From contig JAHDVF020000578.1 of assembly GCA_022606425.2 (NCBI GenBank), positions 744,001 to 808,000 of the forward strand: a DNA stretch of 64,000 nucleotides. The letters run 5' to 3'. Below the pieces are notes generated by a model. The model saw only the letters and a list, made by a program, of their open reading frames with translations, was not told the origin of the DNA and searched no databases. The translations under genes were made by a program, and so were the position numbers. Positions 52,060 through 62,068 of the stretch are shown one piece after another. Each line of letters starts with the position of its first letter. The stretch's first letter is position 1. Source of the stretch: Lepidostoma basale (Eukaryota > Arthropoda > Insecta > Trichoptera > Lepidostomatidae).

Positions 52060-52210
52060 TTCTTCGATTACTCATTACTGAGGGTCGTGATCCATGGAGC
52101 TTCACGTGGTTAAATCCTTAATCTGGTCACACCACCGCGCAGGAGATCTGCCTCTACTTCTTTTCCACCAAAGAAACTCAATACTCGTCGACTGCATATT
52201 ACTGATTATC
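52060..52210 (-). mobile_element. LINE tail fragment
   Basis: The minus strand holds codons for 'LSFFGGKEVEADLLRGGVTR' and the 3' end CACGACCCTCAGTAATGAG and CGAAGAAAGAAT. Last ~45 residues of a LINE reverse transcriptase. Confidence 0.6.
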
Positions 52211-52645
52211 TTTCTGTTATTTTGAGTTCATAAGGACTGAATTTTGTTTCAACTGCTATTTATTGCAGACTATTTACTGATCTTCATCAAGACCAACAAA
52301 ATATATTTTTTAAATCAGTAGTTGTAACAAATGAATACAACATTGTTAATCAATCATGTGCGAACATTTGATTATATTAATCTGATTAATAATTCTGCAT
52401 CATTGCCTTTACCTTTTCGAAATTACCAAAATTATACTTAAATCTTATCGTTCGCAATGGGTGAAAGTAAAGAGATAATTTTTGCAATTTAATTAAGAAA
52501 GCACAATTAAGTTTTAATTCAATTTTTAATGTTACGGTTAGAGCTTTTTACGTGATTGCCTTCAGTCACGGTTAATTTTGAAACCCGATTATTATAACTG
52601 GTATCTATATAATTACTAATGGATGAAATAAAAAATATACTGTTG
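52211..52645. other. unassigned
   Basis: Nothing recognised. A 20-bp direct duplication (GGAATATACTGTTGTAACGT) lies at its end, 52651-52671. Confidence 0.35.
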
Positions 52646-52647
52646 TA

Positions 52648-52885
52648 ACGTGGAATATACTGTTGTAACGTATGGAACCAGAAATAGAGGAAGACCGAGG
52701 AAAACGTGGCACGATCAAATAAATCAAATATTGAATGTCGGCCATGTGAGGAGTCAGAGAAATCGACGCGCGTGTATGACACGATGTATGATTGTTGAGG
52801 AAGCGAGAGAAATATGTCAGGAACGAAAAGTGTGGCAGTCCATTCTTTCTGCCTACCCCTTCGGGGAGACAGCGTGATGGTGTAA
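52648..52885 (+). mobile_element. LINE-B1, open 75-codon tail
   Basis: Encodes 'YGTRNRGRPRKTWHDQINQI', 'NRRACMTRCMIVEEAREICQ' and 'SILSAYPFGETA' without a stop. The GTTA tail is replaced by unrelated sequence after GCGTGATGGT. Confidence 0.85.
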
Positions 52886-52949
52886 ACAGCTGTCGCGACA
52901 CTTGTGATATTATAAGTATTTAACTTTTAACAGTTAAAAAATTAAATTT

Positions 52950-53468
52950 AAACATTTTATTCGTATGCCAAATTTTAAAACATTTGTCTATGTATAGACC
53001 TATTTTTCATTTTTGTCATTTAATTTTATTTTTATTTTTATTAGGCCGATCGTAATAAAAACAAAACGTAAAACATATCCCTAGAGTCTACCTTGTAAAG
53101 CAGGTATCAACACTAAGGGTACGGCCACACCGAAGTGCCAGAGAAGGAGTCAAAAGGAACCAATGTATGGCACACTATAGGACCGGCCACACTATACGCT
53201 ACGCGCCACAGGGCGTGATCGCAAGCGAACTGTGTCTTGACACCTACCCAGGCAATCCAAAGTGGCCGTGCCCTAATATTGCGCATCATAGAGAACCGTA
53301 AATAACATTATGGATTAACTAATATTCATAATATGAATACTATTGTCATGAATCAGTGTAATCAAATAACGAAATGCAACATAATAACCAGTCCCTTACG
53401 GGACCGTTGGGTATTGTACGGCGCAAATCCGCGGTCCCGTACGGGACCACTGGGCGTCTTAAGGTTAA
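52950..53468 (-). mobile_element. piggyBac-like MITE with a nested MITE
   Basis: Right end (plus strand) CCACTGGGCGTCTTAAGGTTAA at 53447-53468 and internal text (GGCATACGAATAAAATG, minus) match 22186-22772 inverted. It has paired GGTCCCGTACGGGACC palindromes. The other terminus is lost. Interrupted at 53117-53273. Confidence 0.65.
53117..53273. mobile_element. 157-bp Harbinger-like MITE, TAA TSD
   Basis: Ends GGGTACGGCCAC and, read inward from the right, GGGCACGGCCAC, one mismatch in 12. Flanked by TAA at 53114-53116 and 53274-53276, the 3-bp target duplication typical of PIF/Harbinger. No coding sequence. Confidence 0.75.
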
Positions 53469-53622
53469 TAAAGATATTCTACCAAGAAATTGCAAATAAC
53501 CAACATGTATATTAAATGGATTTTTTTTAATGTTGAGCAATCCAATATATATTTTAATATCATATATAATACTTTTTAAAATTTCTGAAAAATATTAAGA
53601 ATTATTTATACTGTTAATGAAC
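53469..53622. other. unassigned spacer
   Basis: AT-rich sequence between the TTAA MITE and LINE-B2. Nothing recognised. Confidence 0.3.
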
Positions 53623-54070
53623 TACAACAACAACAACCACGTCATTTCCCCGCAGGGGTGGTCAGAAAGAACGGACCGCCACACTACTCTATCCTGAAAC
53701 ACCTTTCTGCCTTCTTCACATTCATACAATTTCCGACTTCTTACATGACCAATTTCTTACGTGACCAACTTTAAAATTTGATTAATTTGGTTATGCCGTA
53801 TTTTCCTCGGTCTACATCGACTCCGTACTCCATTCACATCGTTAACGTATAAGTTCTTTACCATTCTTTCTCCATCCATGCGCTCCATATGTCCGAACCA
53901 ACGCAGCGATCCTTTCATAATTTTATTCATAATACCTCATTCCGCTCTACATTCCTTTTTTATGTCATCATTTGAAATTCGGTCGTACATCGTTCTATTA
54001 CACATACGTCTAAGGGACCTCATCTCTACCGCATTTATTCTGCTCTCATCCTTCTTATGCCAGTTTGTTT
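53623..54070 (-). mobile_element. LINE-B2 3' fragment, GTT-tailed
   Basis: ACAACAACAACAACCACGTC tail, then the tail region up to 'TGCCAGTTTG', the GSEAW-side segment. Duplicated text ACATGACCAA/ACGTGACCAA near 53745-53770. Confidence 0.85.
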
Positions 54071-54330
54071 CCAATAACTATTTTTAAAATTTTATTATCT
54101 TAGTTACCCACACCAATCCTTTTTTCGACGTCACTATCCGTTCGGCCATCCGCTGTGAACATGCTACCTTAATACACTTAATATAATACTTTTTAAATTT
54201 TCTGAAATGTATTTAGGATTTCTTCTATGTTCGCCATAACTTTGGGTTGTAAACGTTTAATGTTTCTTTTTTTATATACCTACTTAGTATACAAAACCCT
54301 CTCTTTATTAAAAAAATAAAATATAATTTA

Positions 54331-54376
54331 AATACCAAACCTGTTTCGGACTAACCAGCCCTTCATCAGTGATATT
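54331..54376 (-). ncRNA. hammerhead-like motif, full stem I
   Basis: Minus strand: AAUAUCA, CUGAUGA (plus 54363-54369), A, GGGCU-GGUU-AGUCC (5-bp stem II with one G-U), GAAA, ACAGGU (only the outer two pairs form), U17, UGGUAUU. Stem I pairs over 7 bp with one G-U. One extra A lies between core and stem II. Confidence 0.6.
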
Positions 54377-54525
54377 ATAAAAATATATAATAAATATTTT
54401 AAAAAATATTTTTTTTTACAAATGTGTTTAGTTTTGACAGATAATAGATTTAATGTCTAATATATTTTTTTAACATCTGTCAAAACTTACCACATTTGAC
54501 CACATTTGAATATGTATATTTATAT

Positions 54526-54571
54526 AATATCACTGATGAAGATCTGGTTAGTCCGAAACATGTTTGATATT
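54526..54571 (+). ncRNA. hammerhead-like motif, perfect 7-bp stem I
   Basis: AAUAUCA (54526-54532), CUGAUGA (54533-54539), extra A, stem II GAU/GUC with drifted inner part, GAAA (54555-54558), palindromic ACAUGU (54558-54563), U17 at 54564, then UGAUAUU (54565-54571), the exact complement of the first strand. The palindromic stem III suits dimer formation. Predicted cleavage is after 54564. Confidence 0.65.
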
Positions 54572-54699
54572 TTAATTTTTTTTTTTTTTTTTTATATAAA
54601 GTGAGTGTTGTATACTAAATATATAAAAAAAGAGACAGTATTAAGATTATTTATAGAAAAGTCCATTACTTTGGCCGAAACACTATGAGACTTTAACAT

Positions 54700-54840
54700 T
54701 ATAAACTGCTAAGTTAATAAACTTTGTTTTATGTATCGCAATTGTATCTTTATATTTCGCGACAGCAGTTTCGTCAACATCATCAGGTGTAAATAAAAAT
54801 ACAATTGTGATACATAAAACAAAGTTTTTTTCATTTAACA
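54700..54840 (-). repeat. fold-back, second hammerhead-like type
   Basis: Mirrored arms AAACTTTGTTTTATGTATCG and ACATAAAACAAAGTTT. The minus strand at 54755-54787 reads CUGAUGA, UGUUGAC, GAAAC, UGCU, GUC. The GUC is in place, but stem I does not pair well. Related to 37150-37200. Confidence 0.5.
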
Positions 54841-55125
54841 GATAATTTATAGTGTTAATGATTTTTTTGTATGAACTTATATTAATTAACAAGATAAGTA
54901 ATAAAGCAGCTGAATTTTGCCTACGTGAAAGCTGTAAAGAATAAAATATTATGGTGGATTCGTTGCAGATTTCGCAGAAAGATAGTTAACTCCCGTGTGT
55001 TCCTTGCTTAACCAATATTTGTTGAACATAATGTGTTTACTGTAAACGTGAATTTAATAATGTTTTTCTTTACACATACTGTGGAGTTACAACTTTTTTT
55101 TTCATTTTCGTAGACTGCAGAAAAG
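54841..55125. other. unassigned
   Basis: Nothing recognised. Confidence 0.3.
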
Positions 55126-55127
55126 GG

Positions 55128-55790
55128 TTTCTTCTTTTTCTTCCCTTTAGTTTAGGTCGTATGACCTGTTTGTGACGGTGAGTTGTCCTTGCCCTTGATA
55201 ATTATGTTCAATTACGGATGAAAAATGGACAAGAAGACTGCTGAGTTGGAGACCGTGGACGGCAAAGAGAAGTGCAGGGCGACCGCAACTGCGGTAGTAG
55301 GATGATCTGAACAGACACGTCGGAATAAACTGGATGCAGTCTGCACGGGACAGAGTGACATGGAAGCAAATGGAGGAGGCCTTTGTCCAGGAGTGGACGG
55401 GAATAGGCTGAGGAAGAAGAAGAAGAAGAATTTTGTCCAGGCAACTCTCCATCTGTTTGGCGGCCTTCCTATTAGTCTCTTGCTGCTTGGGTTTTCATCT
55501 TTAACAATTTTTGCAATTCTTATATTCTCCATGCGGTCCACGTGGTCTTACCAAAAGCACCTTCTGCTTCTTCCTCATCTCACTATATCCTCAACACCAC
55601 AGACAGACATTATCGTTTCATTTCTGATCTGATCTCTGAGAGTTTTGCCTGCGATGGAGCGTAGGATTCGCATTCTGCTACTCTAAGAAGGTTCTTAGTT
55701 CTATTGGTATCGACTCTGGGCCTCTACCATATTCCATGCGTCATTATGGAGCGGACGCATGCCTTGTATATTTCAGTGAAGGACCAGTTT
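55128..55790 (-). mobile_element. LINE-A copy split by LINE-C
   Basis: 55128-55200 (TTCTTTTTCTTCCC tail, GGTCGTATGACCTG) and 55432-55790 are minus-strand LINE-A3 sequence. The second block covers 'KDENPSS', 'HVDRMEN', 'GKTLRDQI' and 'RPIMTHGI' text in broken frames. A LINE-C end lies between. Confidence 0.8.
55205..55431 (+). mobile_element. LINE-C insertion, GAA-tailed
   Basis: Encodes 'RRLLSWRPWTAKRSAGRPQL', then 'SARDRVTWKQMEEAFVQEWT' in another frame, ending GCTGAGGAAGAAGAAGAAG. TTGTCC occurs on each side (55184-55189 and 55434-55439) and may be a short target duplication. Confidence 0.8.
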
Positions 55791-55928
55791 GTAAAAGCTA
55801 CATATTGATTTTTATTATATTTTCTAATTATACGAGTAACACGTTTCATTTTACATTTAAAACTTGCGAATAACGTTTCAGGATCACGGCTCCCAGTATC
55901 ATAAATAAATTATGAACATTTAATATTT

Positions 55929-56520
55929 GTATATCTTCCATGTATGGAAGTGAAGCATATGGAACTGGCAAAAGATGGATAAAAGTAAAATAATTGCAGT
56001 AGACTAATGTGTAGTAAACGAATGGAAGTGTTATGAACAAAATAATAAAAAAAATAATTAAGATGGTTTGGAATTAGGATGGGTCTTCTTCGATGGCCCT
56101 ACAGCCCATATCGAGCCTTAGCCTCCAGTATTCTTCGCCTCCAACTGCTCTTGTACTCCGCTTCGACCCTCCAATCTGTCGTCCAATTGGTCTTCTACCA
56201 CCTGGGTGCCACTCCAGCAACCTTTTTGGGGTTCGCGATAACGGCATCCTCTCCACGTGACCGGCCCATCTCAATCTATTCAGTCTGACCTGTGTGGAGA
56301 GATTGGGAGCTTTTTAAATATGGTACAGCTCATCATTATGCCGCACTCTCCAGCCTTCGCCGTCATTCACAGGTCTCAGAATTCTGCGCCGCACCCTTCT
56401 TTCAAAAGTATCCAGTCACTTTGCGGATTTCGCTGTCATTGTCCACGCCTCACACCCATAGGTCACCACTGTTGTGGTGTAAATTAAACCAGAAATAGAG
56501 GAAAACCGAGGAAAACGTGG
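55929..56520 (+). mobile_element. LINE-B interrupted by LINE-J
   Basis: 55929-56072 (CATGTATGGAAGTGAAGC to AAGATGGTTTGGA) and 56486-56520 (CCAGAAATAGAGGAAAACCG) are consecutive parts of one plus-strand LINE-B. The gap is LINE-J. Confidence 0.75.
56073..56485 (-). mobile_element. LINE-J RT tail
   Basis: The minus strand encodes 'DTFERRVRRRILRP', 'RWAGHVERMPLSRTPKRLLE' and 'WHPGGRRPIGRQIGGSKRST'. This is a widely shared arthropod LINE tail. The catalytic region is absent. The plus-strand frames here are antisense. Confidence 0.8.
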
Positions 56521-56571
56521 CTTCTTCTCTGGTTTCAATGGCTTTTTGAACTGTGGTGTAAACCCCCATTT

Positions 56572-56806
56572 TTTGTTGATACAACAAGTCGTTTGAACCC
56601 AATTACTGCATACGACTTATTTTAGCAATTATTATTGTCTCATGACATATGACAGGTAACTAATCTATCTCCATTTTATTGTCATGTGAAATCTTAGATT
56701 CAGATCAAAGACAATATGACAATTACACTGCCATCGCCGGGAATCGAACCCAGGACCTTCGGTGTGGCAGTCATAGTTCTTACCACTCTTCCGTGAAGGT
56801 TGTCAA
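56572..56806 (-). mobile_element. tRNA-derived SINE, minus strand
   Basis: Read on the minus strand: ACCTTCACGGAAGAGTGGTA, B box GGTTCGATTCCC (plus 56740-56751), TTTGATCTGAATCTAAG and AACGACTTGTTGTATC. Same family as 32557-32870. Confidence 0.85.
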
Positions 56807-56814
56807 TATTCAAT

Positions 56815-56920
56815 CATTATTGCACATGAAAACGTCTGTTTTCTAGTTTTTTAATGGAAATAACATTTTTTGCCTTTCTAAGGTATTATTAGTGGTTTTG
56901 ATAATGGCATAGTTAGATGA
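56815..56920. repeat. MITE-1 fragment
   Basis: CATGAAAACGTCTGTTTTC, then TGCCTTTCTAAGGTATTATT with a partial mirror GATAATGGCATAG. Confidence 0.65.
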
Positions 56921-56924
56921 TTTT

Positions 56925-57070
56925 TTTTCTATATTTGCCTTCACTTTGTGTTGTGGATTCACATTTGGATATAAAGAATACACTTTGTATTTTCACAACA
57001 CTTTATTTTTCGATTTCTAAACATGTTTCGCTTGTGACCCAACCTTCTTCACAAATTTTAACTCACGTTA
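56925..57070 (-). repeat. fold-back arm with decayed core
   Basis: Leader CTATATTTGCCTTCACTTTG as at 49390. The minus strand at 57010-57055 reads GUGAAGAAGGUUGGGUC, then GCGAAACAUGUUUAG. CUGAUGA is lost. Confidence 0.5.
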
Positions 57071-57164
57071 TTTATCCAAAATATTTATAAATAAAGTCAA
57101 TTTCATATTTTTAATACTAATTAAAACATTGCTATTTTTAACTACTTCCACAGACGAAGAATAA

Positions 57165-57365
57165 ATGCGTTTTCTAGAAGTTTTATTATATTTTATGGAA
57201 ATGATATATTTACCTTTCTAAAACATTATCAAATAAACAAGGCAATACATATTATTACCTTAAATTATAATAAAACTTCTAGAAAACACACGTTTCCGTT
57301 CGTATTCGTTATATTATATGTATATGGAGTTTTTTTTTATAATTTTCCAAGAAACAATAAATGTT
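57165..57365. repeat. MITE-1 fold-back
   Basis: GCGTTTTCTAGAAGTTTTAT and its mirror AATAAAACTTCTAGAAAAC, ending TATGGAGTTTTTTTTTA and AAGAAACAATAAATG. The apex has drifted. Confidence 0.8.
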
Positions 57366-57496
57366 TTCATCCTTCATATTTTTGTGCTAACTTTTTTAAG
57401 TCTCTTTTTGGTTTCCAACAAGTTAAACATCTTTGCCGATTCTAGGGATGCCACTTGGGTCATTAGCGCGGTAGTTTCCCGTTGCTTTTTACAGGT

Positions 57497-57575
57497 TACT
57501 AGAACCCAATTACTGTGTACCTTTTTAAGCTATTGATTCTCATGACATGTGATAGGTAGCTAACCAATAAAAATG
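57497..57575 (-). mobile_element. SINE body fragment
   Basis: CCCAATTACTGTGTACC and TGACATGTGATAGGTAGC match the body of the SINE at 32557 on the minus strand. Head and tail are missing. Confidence 0.7.
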
Positions 57576-57654
57576 GTGATAGTCTAGCTACACACACGTC
57601 ATGTTCGTTTCCAACCCATAAGATAACACCGGTAGAACACATCAGTCAAACACC

Positions 57655-58095
57655 TTCCGTTGATGGGGGTTCGTGTATTTTTCAAAATATGATCTAATTT
57701 ACGGAAGGCAGCCCTTCCCAAACCAATTCGTCGGTCGATTTCCGCAGTTTGATTTTCTCTACTCAGTAATATTTTGTGGCCCCAATATATAATATGAATC
57801 GATCATTTCGATTACGGTATTGTCTATTGTGATCTGTACAGGAATGGGTGACATGATTTTCTTTTTCCAAAGGTTCATGCATAGTCCTATTTTCTTTGAT
57901 GTTTTATTTAGTTCTTCCAACATCGTAGATATTTGCTCAGGGTAATTGCTAATCAGCACTATGTCTCTTTCATTTATTCTCTATCTATGAGTATTCCTCT
58001 GTCATCCCAATTAAATTCTTTGAAAATGTATTCCAGGGTGAGAGTAAATAATTTTGGAGATATCGTATCTATCACCCTGTCGGACTCTTCTTCGT
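57655..58095 (-). mobile_element. LINE-I reverse transcriptase fragment
   Basis: Reading the minus strand from 58080: 'LTLEYIFKEFNWDDRGILID' (palm), then the catalytic region reduced to 'RDIVLISNYPEQI' (ADD lost), 'MLEELNKTSKKIGLCMNLWK' and 'QITIDNTVIEMIDSYYILG'. A last frame has 'KLDHILKNTRTPING'. At least three frame breaks. One of four copies here that reach the catalytic region. Confidence 0.75.
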
Positions 58096-58284
58096 ATAAG
58101 TATCTTCGCAGTCATTAAAATATATTATAATATATTTTTTTAGTAAAGGGATCGATGAACTACCTATGAGATGGAAAAAGTGCATAGATAGCAATGATAC
58201 TTACTTTGATTAAATAAATATATTATATTTTTAAAAAAATCAACTTTATGTTCCTCCCATACAACGCCAATTTCATACGTAAGG

Positions 58285-58285
<1 letters not shown>
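58096..58285. other. unassigned spacer
   Basis: AT-rich, leads into the microsatellite. Confidence 0.3.
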
Positions 58286-59260
<975 letters not shown>

Positions 59261-59261
59261 T

Positions 59262-59350
59262 CGAAGTACGAACAATCGACGAGCGTTCGTGTCACTCTCT
59301 GTCACTCTCTGCCTACCCCTCAGGGAATCCACATGATGGTGAGATAGTTA
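59262..59350 (+). mobile_element. LINE-B 3' tail scrap
   Basis: CGAAGTACGAACAATCGACG, a duplicated TCTCTGTCACTC, CTGCCTACCCCTCAGGG, then CATGATGGTGAGATAG. Confidence 0.7.
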
Positions 59351-59394
59351 GAGAGTATTTTCACGAAGTGGAAAGAAAAATAAATTAGCAGCAT

Positions 59395-60240
59395 AAATAC
59401 TAATGAAAAATACGGTTTTCTAGAATTTTCTCTTTCTTTATTAGTTTCTGTAATACTATTCTTGCCGTTGGTTGTTTTAAGACTATTACTTATTATTATA
59501 AAATTGTATTTCTTTATTTTACATTTCATTTCTAGTCTACAAAGCTGACTCAGTCAAGCTCTGTGGTCCACGAGTTATCTCTGACATTAGTCTCATAGTT
59601 AAGAGAAAAAAATGTAAAACTTGAGCATTTAAGATTTAAATATGGGGAAAATAAAAATCTGAAACGATTGCGAAAGTGGAAGCGGCAATGTGGGCAGATC
59701 GAAGACTGACGGTTCGGGAGCTTGGCGAGATGATCCCAGATGTCAGCAAGATAACTATAGACAAGATCCTAACAGAACATTTATGTTATTCTACGGTTTG
59801 TGCAAGGTGGGTGCCCAGGATACATACGGAAGACCACAAACGACGCTTATTGAGATAAACGGATGGGATATGGTCCTACACCCACCATACAGTCCGGAAT
59901 TGGCCCCGAGCGACTACCATCTCTTCCCTGATTTGAGAAGAAACACCTCGGTGGAACCCATTTTGCAAACGAGGAGGAGCTGAAAGAAAAGGTTCCGAGC
60001 TACCTTCACGGCCTGGCAGGAGACTTCTATGACCAGGGAATCAAAAAGGTGACCCGGATGAAAAATTGCAACGAAGTCAACGTAAAAAATGTAAAAAATT
60101 AGCTGAAAGTCTAAGCTTTCCAATGATGTATTGTTCGTTGAAAATAAAAATGGTTTTCATTGTAAAAAAAATAGGGAAACTTATTTTACGGACAACCCTC
60201 GTATTTTATGGGAATGGCATGTTTCCAACTTACAAAATCG
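59395..60240. repeat. MITE-1 split by a mariner
   Basis: 59395-59430 (ATGAAAAATACGG, TTTTCTAGAA) and 60203-60240 (TTTTATGGGAATGGCATG) are parts of one MITE-1 left arm. The mariner end CCCTCGTA abuts the second part. Confidence 0.65.
59657..60202 (+). pseudogene. mariner transposase, catalytic core deleted
   Basis: 59657-59856 encodes 'ADRRLTVRELGEMIPDVSKI' and 'LCYSTVCARWVPRIHTEDHK' (DNA-binding and linker region). It then jumps, in a new frame, to 'GWDMVLHPPYSPELAPSDYH' (about 59862-59925) and 'GLAGDFYDQGIKKVTRM' (to ~60104). The last motif holds the third Asp of DD34D. The segment with the first two is missing. A right inverted repeat, TACGAGGGTTGTCCGTAAAA read from 60202, is present. No left one was found. 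Confidence 0.8.
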
Positions 60241-60331
60241 TTAAAAAAATAAAGATGTTTAATTAAAATTTCTTGGTAGAAATTCATTTTAAAATATGAA
60301 AAAAATTTAATGCAAAATTCCTTTTATTTTT

Positions 60332-60592
60332 TCGCACGTTGAAAACAAGAGTGACTCTATACAAAAATCTCAATTTTTCAGTACGGTCATTTAAAGTTTT
60401 GCCTGCTTATTAACCTAATTGAAATCAACTAGATTCTGATAGAATAATATCTAAACTAATATATAAAACAACAACATTAGATATATTTCTACTCACAGTC
60501 AAGTTATTGACCTCACAAAAACTTTAAATGACCGTACTAAAAAATTGTGATTTTTGTATAGTGTCACTATGTTTTCAACGTGCGATATATTA
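60332..60592. mobile_element. MITE with ~68-bp inverted repeats
   Basis: TCGCACGTTGAAAACAAGAG and its mirror ATGTTTTCAACGTGCGA bound the unit. Inner arm text ACGGTCATTTAAAGTTTT pairs with AAAACTTTAAATGACCGT. No coding sequence. The superfamily is unclear. Confidence 0.8.
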
Positions 60593-60599
60593 AGTGGGC

Positions 60600-60700
60600 T
60601 TTCCACTTGTGTTTAACGTCACCGGTTTTGGCAGCTTCCTGCAGACCAGAAGATGGCAGCAAGTAGACACCCACTAACTATATAATAATAAAGAAATTTT
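60600..60700 (-). repeat. GAAACCGG-type fold-back relic
   Basis: Minus strand GAAGCTGCCAAAACCGGTGA, and plus strand ACCAGAAGATGGCAGC. Same family as 1355-1400 and 37370-37480. Confidence 0.5.
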
Positions 60701-60766
60701 ATATCCAGATTTATTTATTTTCATTATTTACAAAAACATTGTCAAAAAAAATACATTTGATTAAAT

Positions 60767-60875
60767 ACCTTAGCTAGGTGAAACATGTCGTTCCCATAAA
60801 ATATAATAAAACTTCTAGAAAACAGAAGTATTCATTCGGAATAATTACTTAATATGGGTTTTAAATTTTGTACCT
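60767..60875. repeat. MITE-1 right arm
   Basis: TAGGTGAAACATGTCGTTCCC, AACTTCTAGAAAACAG, TTCATTCGGAATAATTAC. The left arm is absent. Confidence 0.75.
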
Positions 60876-61488
60876 TAAAAAACCCATTTCGTACAAAACC
60901 CATAACAAGTTTATTAGACTTAGTTTACAGTAAATTCTCTAGTACAAAACACTCGCATACAATATGTTAAGGGTAAATACAAATACACCAAAAAAGAAAA
61001 TACTTAACGCACCATCATAATGTTATTAAATTAAATTAAAAGTAATAAGTTGATTTTTTATAATATTTTATGATATATTTCCATGACCCAATTTCGCAAT
61101 TTTATTTCCAGCTATATATTTTTTTTTTTTATTACTAATAATTTGTTTGTGTGATTTTTGGTATTTTGGGCATATTTGGGGGAAGTAAGGGGGATCCTTT
61201 TGACATCACCGTGGTTATGGCCATGCTATTGGGAGGATTGATCTGATCCCAAGTACCTATCCATACCTCCTCGACTTTGGTCTCCCCTGGAAAATATGCG
61301 AAATGTTAGAGATTGAGTATGAATAACCTTGATGGATAATATTGATGCATAGGCTAACGTGAAAGTACACCTCGCCAACCCGTCTGGCAAGCGTGGCGTT
61401 AATTGAATTGGCGTTAGTTGAATAAAAACACTGTTTTTTCACTTTTGACTTTATTTTTCTCGACATAATAATAATAATATGCTAACTT
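60876..61488. other. unassigned
   Basis: 61140-61440 is less AT-biased, without a recognised family. The 69-codon minus frame has no domain. Confidence 0.3.
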
Positions 61489-61489
61489 T

Positions 61490-61645
61490 TAAAGCGCCGT
61501 TTTTGTGATGTAATCACCTCAAGAGCCCATTAAGACGTATTTTAAATCTAAATGTGAACGCTGCATCTGATTGATATTCTCGATCGATTAGAAAGTATAA
61601 TAGAACAAACTATGCAGTTTTAAATTGGATATGAAAGAAATATGA
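61490..61645 (+). repeat. interspersed repeat shared with 36600-36745
   Basis: AAGCGCCGTTTTTGTGATG, AACGCTGCATCTGATTG and CGATCGATTAGAAAG. Followed by a decayed hammerhead-like text on the minus strand at 61668-61712 (CCGAUGA, then UUCGAAACAC). Confidence 0.6.
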
Positions 61646-61799
61646 AATATATGGGTTTTCAGCTTAGATCTGAAGTGTTTCGAAAGTTTTACACATTCTT
61701 CATCGGGGAAAAGATGTACACTAACCAAAAATATTTTTAACAAAATACAAGAACCTAAGTAGGAACCACGGTGAAAAGTGGGTTACATATCAAGTAGTA

Positions 61800-61908
61800 A
61801 TGCTAACCGCCCCCCGTATGACATGTCATACATGGAGAAGTATGGGGGAGGCCTATGTCCATCAGTGGAGGACAATGGCTGTTAAAGAAGAAAAAAGAAG
61901 AAGATTTT
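61800..61908 (+). mobile_element. LINE-G 3' stub
   Basis: Encodes 'WRSMGEAYVHQWRTM', the last residues of a LINE reverse transcriptase, then a GAAGAAAAAAGAAGAAG tail. Confidence 0.65.
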
Positions 61909-62068
61909 GGGTAAAAACGTATGATTTCTCCTTCTCGACCGACGCTTCGGAGATCGTTGCTGTCTCCATCTTTAGAGTTATGTGGTTGTGGTAATTACCA
62001 CCTTCCACCACCACCACTTACCGCCGTCGGTCGAGAAGGAAAAATCACACGTTGTTACCCAAAATCAC
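61909..62068. repeat. fold-back, ~40-bp arms
   Basis: TTTTGGGTAAAAACG and TCTCCTTCTCGACCGAC on the left mirror GTCGGTCGAGAAGG and CGTTGTTACCCAAAA on the right. The loop is a GGTGG/CCACC-rich 75 bp. Confidence 0.8.

Larger units (their letters stand above)
54220..54660. repeat. fold-back with two near-complete hammerhead-like modules
   Basis: The arms mirror each other from leader TTCTTCTATGTTCGCC through AGTATACAA and CTTTATTAAAAAAA. The inner ends carry opposed modules at 54331-54376 (minus) and 54526-54571 (plus). The loop holds a further inverted pair around TTTTGACAGATAATAGA. No open reading frame. Confidence 0.8.

Noticed and set aside
52245..52330. hammerhead-like motif (CTTGATGAAGATC)
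   Set aside because: No GAAAC follows at a suitable distance on that strand and no stem II forms.
61668..61712. complete hammerhead on the minus strand
   Set aside because: CCGAUGA and UUCGAAAC are suggestive, but stem III is not self-complementary and stem I does not pair.
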